Part shown: in pieces, positions 52,892 through 59,952 of the stretch
How the letters are laid out: each line of letters opens with the position of its first letter
Numbering within the stretch: position 1 is the first letter of the stretch
NCBI RefSeq assembly: GCF_001908235.1
Contig: NZ_LGHK01000017.1
Coordinates: forward strand, 1 to 64,000
Direction of reading: 5' to 3'
DNA length: 64,000 nucleotides
Source of the DNA: Bradyrhizobium sp. NAS96.2
Lineage (GTDB): Bacteria > Pseudomonadota > Alphaproteobacteria > Rhizobiales > Xanthobacteraceae
The notes under the pieces: generated by a model
The model's input: the letters and a program-made list of their open reading frames with translations, nothing else
What the model was told of the DNA's origin: nothing
Databases searched by the model: none
Translations under genes and position numbers: made by a program

Positions 52892-52947
52892 GCGTCCGCC
52901 TTCATGCGTCTGTGACCGCGAGCGATCCGGCTGCCACGGGCGGACGC
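52892..52947 (-). terminator. Inverted repeat between the cytochrome c stop and the next promoter
   Basis: GCGTCCGCC (52892-52900) and GGCGGACGC (52939-52947) are perfect 9-bp arms with a 38-base loop. It lies downstream of the cytochrome c stop and upstream of the next FNR/FixK-type box, so it may separate the two transcripts. No U-tract is present. Confidence 0.3.
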
Positions 52948-52979
52948 GGCGAGACGGCTATCGAGATCGCCCTTGGCCG

Positions 52980-53429
52980 CTACTTCTGCTGGATGCGGTT
53001 CAGATAGTCGATCACGGCAAGGATCCGCGTTCGCACAACGACCTCCCGCAACTCCCGCGATGGATCGAGCGCATCGTACGCCGGATCAACAGTGTGAGGC
53101 ACGTTCATGATGGGGTTGAATCGTTCTCCCCAGATTGGCATTTCATGCGTACCGTGCGCGGGAACTTTCTTCCGCCCATCGATGGTTTGATAGACGGCAC
53201 TCGTCGGAAAGACGCCGTTGTTGTCCTTGGCCAAGGTCGTCAGATCGGCCGGCGGCACCTTCAGCAGTTCGCTGAACGGTCCCTTACCCTTTCCATCCAC
53301 GCCATGGCAGTTTGCGCACGACGCCTGAAATTCCGCCTTGCCGACATCGGCGTCTTCAGCGTGAACGGGCGCAGCGAAAGCAGCGGTCAGGCCGGCAATC
53401 ATCAGCGACTTAAGGCAACGGGTCACCAT
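52980..53429 (-). CDS. Periplasmic class I-type cytochrome c
   Basis: A 149-residue protein with a Sec signal (CLKSLMIAGLTAAFAAPVHA before EDAD). A single haem site FQASCANCHGVDGKGKGPFS and a probable axial Met in THEMPIWGERFNPIM. After MVTR the start at 53429 has only a modest ribosome site (GGGGGCGCGAT). No membrane anchor apart from the signal. It should carry electrons in the periplasm. A perfect FNR/FixK-type box lies 56 bases upstream, suggesting low-oxygen expression with a terminal oxidase or nitrogen-oxide reductase encoded elsewhere. Confidence 0.9.
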   Translation of the reverse strand: MVTRCLKSLMIAGLTAAFAAPVHAEDADVGKAEFQASCANCHGVDGKGKGPFSELLKVPPADLTTLAKDNNGVFPTSAVYQTIDGRKKVPAHGTHEMPIWGERFNPIMNVPHTVDPAYDALDPSRELREVVVRTRILAVIDYLNRIQQK

Positions 53430-53456
53430 ATCGCGCCCCCGGTTTTCGGATGAATC

Positions 53457-53498
53457 TGTATAGCGGTCCCGAGGTTCCCTCGGCTTGACGCAGGTCAA
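53457..53498 (-). promoter_or_regulatory. FNR/FixK-type box and -10 before the cytochrome c gene
   Basis: TTGACGCAGGTCAA (53485-53498) and, on the minus strand, TATACA (53462-53457). The -10 places transcription near 53450, exactly 41.5 bp from the box centre. The leader to the ATG at 53429 would be about 20 bases. Confidence 0.8.
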
Positions 53499-53788
53499 TG
53501 GACGTCATCTCCGCAACCGACCGACAGACTCTTGGCAATATGATCTTGGATGGCAACTCATCGGCATCGCTGCGAGCCCTCCTCGCGGGCTTCTCGCGAT
53601 ACTTTCAGTTTGGCGATGTTGCCGCCCGGCAGCCAGACCTCAGCCAGCGGCATGGCCGAGGAATCGAAACATCCACGGCCGATCAAGATCCATGTCCGCA
53701 ACCACAACAGTGAACGGAGGGCTTACGGGGGATCCCTTCCCGACCGGTTCGCGAAGCCGGCCGGCGACTGGCCGGCTCCTGCTAGCCG
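53499..53788. other. Gap without a convincing gene
   Basis: Together with the cytochrome leader this is about 360 bases. Frames of 31-80 residues exist on both strands but lack ribosome sites or recognisable composition. The one strong structure is AGCCGGCC/GGCCGGCT (53755-53777), an 8-bp hairpin 12 bases after the deacetylase stop on the minus strand, with no U-tract; it may serve as a weak terminator. Confidence 0.5.
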
Positions 53789-54814
53789 CTAGCGCGCGGC
53801 TTCGAATCCGCCGAGCACCGCCGTCAGATTGGCGCCGAGAATATCGGAGAGATAGCCGCCCTCCTGCACGAGCACCGTGGGCAGGCCGAACCGGGCCAGC
53901 CCCTCGCCGATGCGGCGGAAACCGTCGGTCGTGACGGCGAGGCCCGCCAGCGGGTCCTTCTCGGAGGCGTCGAGGCCGAGCGCGACCACGAGCGCGGTCG
54001 GCGCGAAAGAACGGATCGCCCGCTCCGCCGCCGCCAGCGCCATCATGTAATCGTCGTCGCCGGTGCCCTTGGCGAGCGGAATGTTGAGATTGGCGCCGAG
54101 ACCGGGTCCGGCACCGCGCTCATGCGCGTAGCCCCAGACGAACGGATAGAAGAACGACGGATCGGCGTGGATCGAGACGGTGAAGACATCACCCCGCTCG
54201 TAGAAGATGCCTTGCGTGCCGTTGCCGTGATGCACGTCGACATCGAGGATGGCGACGCGCTCATGCTTCTGACGCAGATGCTCCGCCGCGATCGCGCTGT
54301 TGTTGAGGAAGCAGAAGCCGCCGGCCATGTCGCGATAGGCATGGTGGCCGGGCGGACGGCACAGCGCATAAACCGCGTCCTCGCCGTCCAGCACCACCTG
54401 CGCGGCGGTGACCGCGACGTCGCTCGAGGCGCAGGCGCCGGCCCAGGTGCCCTTGCCGATCGGCGCTGCGGTGTCCGCCGTGTGCCAGCCGAGCTTGCCG
54501 ACGATATGGGTCGGATAGGTGGCGGCGTTGCGCACCGGGTGGATGTTCGCGATCATCTCCGGCCCGGCATCGCCGAGCGCGGTCCACGCATCCCAGGCCT
54601 CGGCGAGAAAGCTCAGATATTCCGGACTGTGCACGCGCGCGCGCGGTCCCTGCCCGAATTTGGTCGGCTCGATCAGCGTGTGCTTGCCGGCCTTCAGGCC
54701 CGCCAGCAGGCGGTCGGCGCGCTCGGGCTGCTCGGTGGTGCGCTGGACCACGCCGCGGACCAGGAAGAACTGCGGATCATGGCTGCGGTGCAGATCACTG
54801 TAGACGGCCTTCAC
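53789..54814 (-). CDS. Histone deacetylase-family acetylpolyamine amidohydrolase
   Basis: A 341-residue zinc hydrolase of the class II/APAH branch. Zn and catalytic residues: RPPGHHAYRDMAGGFCFLNN with the His pair, VAILDVDVHHGNGTQGIFYE with Asp and His ligands, and LDASEKDPLAGLAVTTDGF with the second Asp. The N-terminal MKAVYSDLHRSHDPQFFLVR then GVVQRTTEQPERADRL is the APAH signature. It should remove acetyl groups from acetylated polyamines or similar amines. GTG start at 54814 with AGGAG upstream. It lies 48 bases downstream of the GntR gene on the same strand and may be co-transcribed with it. Confidence 0.9.
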   Translation of the reverse strand: MKAVYSDLHRSHDPQFFLVRGVVQRTTEQPERADRLLAGLKAGKHTLIEPTKFGQGPRARVHSPEYLSFLAEAWDAWTALGDAGPEMIANIHPVRNAATYPTHIVGKLGWHTADTAAPIGKGTWAGACASSDVAVTAAQVVLDGEDAVYALCRPPGHHAYRDMAGGFCFLNNSAIAAEHLRQKHERVAILDVDVHHGNGTQGIFYERGDVFTVSIHADPSFFYPFVWGYAHERGAGPGLGANLNIPLAKGTGDDDYMMALAAAERAIRSFAPTALVVALGLDASEKDPLAGLAVTTDGFRRIGEGLARFGLPTVLVQEGGYLSDILGANLTAVLGGFEAAR

Positions 54815-54862
54815 GGGAAACTCCTGTTGGATGAATCAGAAAGATCGCAACATCGCGCGCGG

Positions 54863-55567
54863 CTATTTCGCCGCCGCCGGCCATGGCGGAATCTCGCGCA
54901 CCAGCCGTCCGACTTCGCGCCAGGCATGACCGATGTGATAGTCGACATACGCGACGATGCGCTCGGGATGACCGGCCTCGATCGCGGCGAGCACCGGTTC
55001 GTGCGTGCGCGCGATCTCATGCGGATCGTCATAGAGGCGGCCGATCAGGCCGATCACCATGCGCAGCTCGGAGGCGAGATCGTCGAACAGCCGCAGCATC
55101 CGCCGGTTGCCGGCGATCTCGCAGATCAGGCGATGGAAGCGGTAGTCCTCCTCGACCTGCCGCGCCGGATCGTCGAGATCGGCGGTCTCGTGCAGCACCT
55201 CTATCTGCCGGCGCAACTTGTCGCGCGTCTCCGGCGTCAGGTTGCGCGCGGCGAGCACTGCGGCATGACGCTCGACGCACAGACGCAGGTCGTAGATCTC
55301 GTCGATATCATCGGCGGCGAACTGCCGGACGAAGAAGCCGCGGCGCGGATTGGCTACCAGCAAGCCCTGCTGCTCGAGCAGCCGCGCCGCCTCGCGCACC
55401 GGCGCCCGGCTCACCCCCAGCTCGCGCGCGATGCCGGCTTCGACCACCTTTGATCCCGGCGGCAGCCGCCCCAGAACGATGGCCTCGGTCAGGCGACGGG
55501 CGACCTGGCCGACGAGGTCGGTCTCATTGAGGGCCGGCAAGCCGACCGGAGGGGAAATCGTGCGCAT
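54863..55567 (-). CDS. GntR-family regulator, FCD (FadR-like) subfamily
   Basis: A 234-residue regulator. N-terminal winged helix: VGQVARRLTEAIVLGRLPPG, SKVVEAGIARELGVSRAPVR and EAARLLEQQGLLVANPRRGF at residues about 18-78. The C-terminal FCD domain is all helical, with candidate metal ligands in DLRLCVERHAAVLAA, DYRFHRLICEIAGN and YVDYHIGHAWREV (Asp/His positions). The ATG at 55567 is used; TTG at 55570 is also in frame. It is divergent from the aldolase/ABC cluster and probably controls it through the two TGTCGACA sites in between. Confidence 0.9.
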   Translation of the reverse strand: MRTISPPVGLPALNETDLVGQVARRLTEAIVLGRLPPGSKVVEAGIARELGVSRAPVREAARLLEQQGLLVANPRRGFFVRQFAADDIDEIYDLRLCVERHAAVLAARNLTPETRDKLRRQIEVLHETADLDDPARQVEEDYRFHRLICEIAGNRRMLRLFDDLASELRMVIGLIGRLYDDPHEIARTHEPVLAAIEAGHPERIVAYVDYHIGHAWREVGRLVREIPPWPAAAK

Positions 55568-55608
55568 CAAAAGGGTCCGTTTCGACCCTTGTACATTATT
55601 TAATCGTC

Positions 55609-55656
55609 GATTGTCGACAGTTTGATCTTGATCAATTCTTAGATTGTCGACAGTTT
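55609..55656. promoter_or_regulatory. Two GntR-type operators, direct repeats
   Basis: GATTGTCGACAGTTT occurs twice, at 55609-55623 and 55642-55656, 33 bases apart (about three helical turns). Each contains the perfect 8-bp palindrome TGTCGACA. They lie between the GntR gene and the class II aldolase gene, as expected for a FadR-type regulator controlling both directions. Confidence 0.72.
55622..55635. promoter_or_regulatory. FNR/FixK-type box between the GntR operators
   Basis: TTGATCTTGATCAA, the TTGAT-N4-ATCAA form, sits in the gap between the two TGTCGACA sites and overlaps the first by two bases. On the minus strand TAATGT (55598-55593) lies near the class II -10 position for the GntR gene, giving a start near 55587. 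Confidence 0.6.
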
Positions 55657-55715
55657 AGTGACGCGGGCATTGCAACGCAACAAAAACGGCCCGCGGACAG
55701 GGACTAGCAGCAACG

Positions 55716-56489
55716 ATGACGACGCATGTGCGGCCCGACGCCGTGAAGGACCAGAACCAGCAATTCCGCATCGACCTCGCCGCGGCCTACCGGCTGATCC
55801 ACCGGCTCGGGCTCGATGACAGCATCTACACCCACATCTCGGTGCGGCTGCCCGGCAGCCATGACCGCTTCCTGATCAATCCCTACGGCCTGCGCTTCGA
55901 GGAGGTGACGGCGTCGAACCTCGTCACCGTCGATCTCGACGGCGTCGTGATCGACGATCCGCTCGGGCTCGGCATCAATCCGGCCGGCTTCACTATCCAC
56001 AGCGCGGTGCATGCGGCGCGGCAGGACGTCGCCTGCGTGCTGCACACCCACACGGTGGCCGGCGTCGCGGTGTCCTGCCAGAAGCAGGGACTGCTGCCGC
56101 TCAATCAATGGTCGATGCAGTTCACCGGCTGCCTCGCCTATCACGACTATGAAGGCATCGCGCTCGATCTCGACGAACGCGAGCGCCTGGTCGCCGATCT
56201 CGGCGACAAGTTCGTGATGGTGCTGCGCAATCACGGCATGCTGACCTGCGGCCGCTCGGTCGCGGAAGCCTTCAAGCTGATGCACAATCTGGAGCGCTCC
56301 TGCCGCGCGCAGCTCGCGATCCAGTCCGCCGGCGCCGAGATCGCGCCGCTGTCGGACGCGGTCGCTCACAAGACCGCCGGTCAATACGCGACCTTCTACG
56401 ACAGCATCGAGACCCACGGCGTGCCCGATACCGAGTGGGCGGCCTTCAGGCGCATGCTCGCGCGCACAGATCCGGATTTCGTCAACTAG
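55716..56489 (+). CDS. Class II aldolase/adducin-fold protein
   Basis: A 257-residue protein. The fold markers are AAAYRLIHRLGLDDSIYTHI then SVRLPGSHDRFLINPYGLRF, with HSAVHAARQDVACVLHTHTV for the His pair and MVLRNHGMLTCGRSVAEAFK for the third His. The usual catalytic Glu of sugar-phosphate aldolases is replaced by the FTIHSAVHAAR segment, so this is of the adducin-like or decarboxylase branch, not a fuculose aldolase. It is the first gene of a cluster with a dipeptide-type ABC transporter, 27 bases before the binding protein gene. Role unclear. Confidence 0.85.
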   Translation: MTTHVRPDAVKDQNQQFRIDLAAAYRLIHRLGLDDSIYTHISVRLPGSHDRFLINPYGLRFEEVTASNLVTVDLDGVVIDDPLGLGINPAGFTIHSAVHAARQDVACVLHTHTVAGVAVSCQKQGLLPLNQWSMQFTGCLAYHDYEGIALDLDERERLVADLGDKFVMVLRNHGMLTCGRSVAEAFKLMHNLERSCRAQLAIQSAGAEIAPLSDAVAHKTAGQYATFYDSIETHGVPDTEWAAFRRMLARTDPDFVN

Positions 56490-56516
56490 AGCGTATTCGA
56501 ACGAGAGAGCCCGAAC

Positions 56517-58067
56517 ATGTTGAAGCGAGTTCTGTTGAGTCTTTTGGTGGCGAGTGCCCTGAGCACTGCGGCTTTCGCCGAGGAGCCGAAATCCGGCGGC
56601 GTGATCAACGCGGTGATCCAGCCGGAGCCGCCGGGTCTGATGATGGGCCTCGTACAGAACGGCCCGACCCAGATGGTCGCGGGCAACATCTATGAAGGCC
56701 TGCTGCGCTATTCACCGAAACTCGAGCCGCTGCCCGGTCTCGCCGAGAGCTGGAGCGTCAGCGAGGACGGCAAGACCTATACCTTCAAGCTGCGCAAGGG
56801 CGTCACCTGGCATGACGGCAAGCCGTTCACCTCGGCCGACGTCGTGTTCTCGATCGAATTCCTCAAGCAGACCCATCCGCGCGCCCGCGGCAATTTCGCG
56901 CCAGTCGACAAGATCGAGACACCTGACGACAACACGGTAATCTTCAACCTGAAGCAGCCGTTCGGACCGTTTATCGGCGTCTTCGAGGTCGGATCGCTGC
57001 CGATGATCCCGAAGCACATCTATGAAGGCACCGATTTCAAGACCAACCCCGCCAACAATACGCCTGTAGGCACGGGCCCCTTCATGTTCAAGGAATGGCA
57101 GAAGGGCTCGTTCATCCGCCTGGTCAAGAATCCGAGCTACTACATCAAGGGCCTGCCGCATCTCGACGAGATCTACTGGCACGTGATCCCCGACGCCGCC
57201 GCACGTGCGGTGGCGTTCGAGACCGGCAAGGTCGACGTGCTGCCAGGCGGCTCGGTCGAGAATTTCGACGTGCCCCGCCTGTCCAAACTAAAGAATGTCT
57301 GCGTCACCGGCGCCGGCTGGGAGTTCTTCAGCCCGCTGTCATGGCTGTGGCTCAACAACCGCTCCGGCCCGACCGCGAACAAGAAATTCCGCCAGGCGGT
57401 GATGTACGCGCTCGATCGCAATTTCGCGAAAGACGTGATCTGGAACGGCCTCGGCAAGGTCGCGACCGGCCCGTCGAGCTCGTCGATCAAGTACTACAGC
57501 AGCGACGTGGCGAAATACGACTATGACCCGGCCAAGGCCAAGGCGCTGCTCAAGGAAGCCGGCTACAACGGCGAGAAGGTCCGCCTGCTGCCGCTGCCGT
57601 ATGGCGAAACCTGGCAGCGCTGGGCCGAGGCCGTGAAACAGAACCTGCAGGATGTCGGCATCAACGTCGAAATGCTCTCGACCGATGTCGCAGGCTGGAA
57701 CCAGAAGACCTCGGAATGGGACTACGATATCGCCTTCACCTATGTCTATCAGTACGGCGATCCCGCGCTTGGCGTCAGCCGCACCTATGTCTCCAGCCAG
57801 ATCGTCAAGGGCAATCCGTTCAACAACGTCGAAGGCTATTCGAACCCGGACATCGACAAGCTGTTCGCCGACGGCGCGGTCGCCTTCCCCGACGCGGCAC
57901 GCAAACCATTTTATGACAAGGCGCAGAAAGTCCTCGTCGACGATGTGCCGGTGGCCTGGCTGCTCGAGCTGCAATTCCCAACCATCACCCGCTGCAACGT
58001 CAAGAACCTGATCACGACCGCGATCGGCGTCAACGACGGCTTCCGCGACGCCTGGCTCGACAAATAG
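56517..58067 (+). CDS. Dipeptide/oligopeptide-type ABC transporter substrate-binding protein
   Basis: A 516-residue periplasmic binding protein (SBP_bac_5, cluster C). The signal sequence LKRVLLSLLVASALSTAAFA is cleaved before EEPKSGG. NIYEGLLRYSPKLEPLPGLA and ESWSVSEDGKTYTFKLRKGV then TWHDGKPFTSADVVFSIEF are typical. The C-terminal half has KKFRQAVMYALDRNFAKDVI. Such proteins take peptides, opines or glycosides. Divergence in the ligand pocket prevents assignment. A strong hairpin follows the gene. Confidence 0.9.
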   Translation: MLKRVLLSLLVASALSTAAFAEEPKSGGVINAVIQPEPPGLMMGLVQNGPTQMVAGNIYEGLLRYSPKLEPLPGLAESWSVSEDGKTYTFKLRKGVTWHDGKPFTSADVVFSIEFLKQTHPRARGNFAPVDKIETPDDNTVIFNLKQPFGPFIGVFEVGSLPMIPKHIYEGTDFKTNPANNTPVGTGPFMFKEWQKGSFIRLVKNPSYYIKGLPHLDEIYWHVIPDAAARAVAFETGKVDVLPGGSVENFDVPRLSKLKNVCVTGAGWEFFSPLSWLWLNNRSGPTANKKFRQAVMYALDRNFAKDVIWNGLGKVATGPSSSSIKYYSSDVAKYDYDPAKAKALLKEAGYNGEKVRLLPLPYGETWQRWAEAVKQNLQDVGINVEMLSTDVAGWNQKTSEWDYDIAFTYVYQYGDPALGVSRTYVSSQIVKGNPFNNVEGYSNPDIDKLFADGAVAFPDAARKPFYDKAQKVLVDDVPVAWLLELQFPTITRCNVKNLITTAIGVNDGFRDAWLDK

Positions 58068-58078
58068 GGCTCGTTGCC

Positions 58079-58109
58079 GGGCCGCGGCGTGCGCAAGGCG
58101 CCGCGGCCC
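58079..58109 (+). terminator. Strong intra-operon hairpin after the binding-protein gene
   Basis: GGGCCGCGGCG (58079-58089) and CGCCGCGGCCC (58099-58109) are perfect 11-bp arms with a 9-base loop, between the binding-protein stop and the permease start, followed by CCTCCCTTCCC rather than T's. It probably stabilises the upstream mRNA and lets the binding protein be made in excess, rather than stopping transcription outright. Confidence 0.5.
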
Positions 58110-58141
58110 CCCTCCCTTCCCGAACACAACCGAAGTCACCG

Positions 58142-59113
58142 ATGCTCGCATTCATAGCCCAGAGACTTGCCAAGGCCGTGGTCGTCCTGCTTGCGATCGT
58201 CGTCCTCAATTTCATGCTGATCCGCATGGCGCCGGGCGACCCGGCGATGGTGATGGCGGGCGAGGCCGGCGCCAGCGACCAGATCTTCGTCACCCAATTG
58301 CGCGAGAAGTTCGGGCTCGACCAGCCGCTGCCGGTCCAGCTCTACCGCTACGTCAAGGGCATCGTGACGCTCGATCTCGGTTTCTCGTTCCGCCAGCAGA
58401 TGCCGGTCGCCAAGCTGATCGCCGAGCGGCTGCCGGCGACGCTGCTGCTGACTGTCACGGCCTTCGTGATTTCGCTGCTGCTCGGCGTTCTGTTCGGCAC
58501 ACTCGCCGCGCGCTTTGCCGGCACCTGGGCCGACACCGCGATCACGATAGTGGCGCTGATCTTCTACGCCACGCCGCTGTTCTGGGTGGCGTTGATGGCG
58601 ATCCTTTTGTTCTCGGTCGCGATGGATTGGCTGCCGAGCTTTGGCTACGAGACCGTCGGCGCCAACTACACCGGTCTCGCTCATGTGCTCGATGTCGGCG
58701 CCCATCTGATCCTGCCGGCGACGACGATGGGCCTGTTCTTCATGGCCACCTATGCCCGCATGACCCGCGCCTCGATGTTGGAGGTGAAGCGGCATGACTT
58801 CGTCAAGACCGCGCGCGCCAAGGGCCTGCGCGACGCCGTGATCCAGCGCCGCCATGTGCTGCGCAACGCGCTGCTGCCGGTGGTGACGCTGGCGGGCTTG
58901 CAGGCCGGCACGCTGGTCGGCGGCGCCGTGCTCACGGAGACCGTGTTCGCCTGGCCCGGCATCGGCCGGCTGATGTACGAGGCGCTGCTGCAGCGTGACT
59001 ACAATCTGCTGCTCGGGGTCTTCGTGGTGTGCTCGGCGATGGTGCTGGCCTTCAACCTGATCACCGACCTGATCTACCGCGCGGTCGATCCCCGCATCGA
59101 GTTTGCCTCATGA
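58142..59113 (+). CDS. Dipeptide-type ABC transporter permease (DppB-like)
   Basis: A 323-residue permease with about six TM segments. N-terminal MLAFIAQRLAKAVVVLLAIV then FMLIRMAPGDPAMVMAGEA is the DppB start. The cytoplasmic EAA loop is MLEVKRHDFVKTARAKGLRD, and the C-terminal part VFAWPGIGRLMYEALLQRDY is typical. Its stop overlaps the next permease start (ATGA). The start has no clear ribosome site. Confidence 0.92.
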   Translation: MLAFIAQRLAKAVVVLLAIVVLNFMLIRMAPGDPAMVMAGEAGASDQIFVTQLREKFGLDQPLPVQLYRYVKGIVTLDLGFSFRQQMPVAKLIAERLPATLLLTVTAFVISLLLGVLFGTLAARFAGTWADTAITIVALIFYATPLFWVALMAILLFSVAMDWLPSFGYETVGANYTGLAHVLDVGAHLILPATTMGLFFMATYARMTRASMLEVKRHDFVKTARAKGLRDAVIQRRHVLRNALLPVVTLAGLQAGTLVGGAVLTETVFAWPGIGRLMYEALLQRDYNLLLGVFVVCSAMVLAFNLITDLIYRAVDPRIEFAS

Positions 59114-59949
59114 GCAAGTTCTGGCGCACCATGCTGCGCAACCCCGGCGGCGTGATCGGGCTGACGATCCTGCTGCTTGCGATCGCGATCGCGATCTTTG
59201 GACCCCTGCTGTTTCCCACCTCTCCCTGGCGCATGGTGCAGCGGCCGTTCCTGCCGCCGTTCACGGTACCCGGCCTGCCGCTCGGCACCGATGCGCTCGG
59301 CCGCGACGTGCTCGCCGGCATCATCTATGGCGCCCGCGTCTCGCTGCTGGTCGGCCTGGTCTCGACCATGGCCGCGCTCGCGGTCGGGATTCCCGTCGGC
59401 GCCCTCGCTGGGTATTTCGGCGGCAAGGTCGGCGACGCGCTGATGCGCTTCACCGAATTCTTCCAGACCGTGCCGAGCTTCGCGCTCGCCATCGTGCTGG
59501 TCGCGATCCTGCAGCCCTCGATCGTCTCGATCGTGCTGGCAATCGCGATCGTGAGCTGGCCGCCGGTCGCGCGCCTGGTCCGTGGCGAGGTGTTGTCGCT
59601 GCGCACCCGCGAATACGTCCAGGCCGCGATCGTCACCGGACAGAGCCACAGCTGGATCATCTGGCGCGAGATCCTGCCCAATGCGCTGTCGCCCGTCATC
59701 GTGCTGGCTTCGCTGATGGTCGCGACCGCGATCCTCCTGGAATCCTCGCTCTCCTTTCTCGGCCTCGGCGATCCCAATCTGATGTCCTGGGGCTACATGG
59801 TCGGCGCCGGCCGCACCGTGATCCGCCAGGCCTGGTGGATCACCTTGTTCCCCGGCATCGCGATCCTGCTCTCGGTGCTGGCGCTGAACCTGATCGGCGA
59901 AGGGCTCAACGACGCGTTCAATCCGCGCCTCAACAAGGAAGGGCGTTGA
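59110..59949 (+). CDS. Dipeptide-type ABC transporter permease (DppC-like)
   Basis: A 279-residue permease. MSKFWRTMLRNPGGVIGLTI and PLGTDALGRDVLAGIIYGAR are DppC hallmarks; the EAA loop is LRTREYVQAAIVTGQSHSWI and the end SFLGLGDPNLMSWGYMVGAG. ATG at 59110 overlaps the DppB-like stop. Pairs with DppB to form the membrane channel. Confidence 0.92.
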   Translation: MSKFWRTMLRNPGGVIGLTILLLAIAIAIFGPLLFPTSPWRMVQRPFLPPFTVPGLPLGTDALGRDVLAGIIYGARVSLLVGLVSTMAALAVGIPVGALAGYFGGKVGDALMRFTEFFQTVPSFALAIVLVAILQPSIVSIVLAIAIVSWPPVARLVRGEVLSLRTREYVQAAIVTGQSHSWIIWREILPNALSPVIVLASLMVATAILLESSLSFLGLGDPNLMSWGYMVGAGRTVIRQAWWITLFPGIAILLSVLALNLIGEGLNDAFNPRLNKEGR

Positions 59950-59952
59950 CGC

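Noticed and set aside
53558..53653. 31-codon minus-strand frame starting MPLAEVWLPGG
   Set aside because: Amino-acid composition looks protein-like, but there is no ribosome site, no promoter and no recognised family; left as part of the gene-free gap.
53755..53777. Hairpin after the deacetylase gene as a certain Rho-independent terminator
   Set aside because: The stem is perfect but there is no U-rich tail on the relevant strand; mentioned only as a weak possibility.
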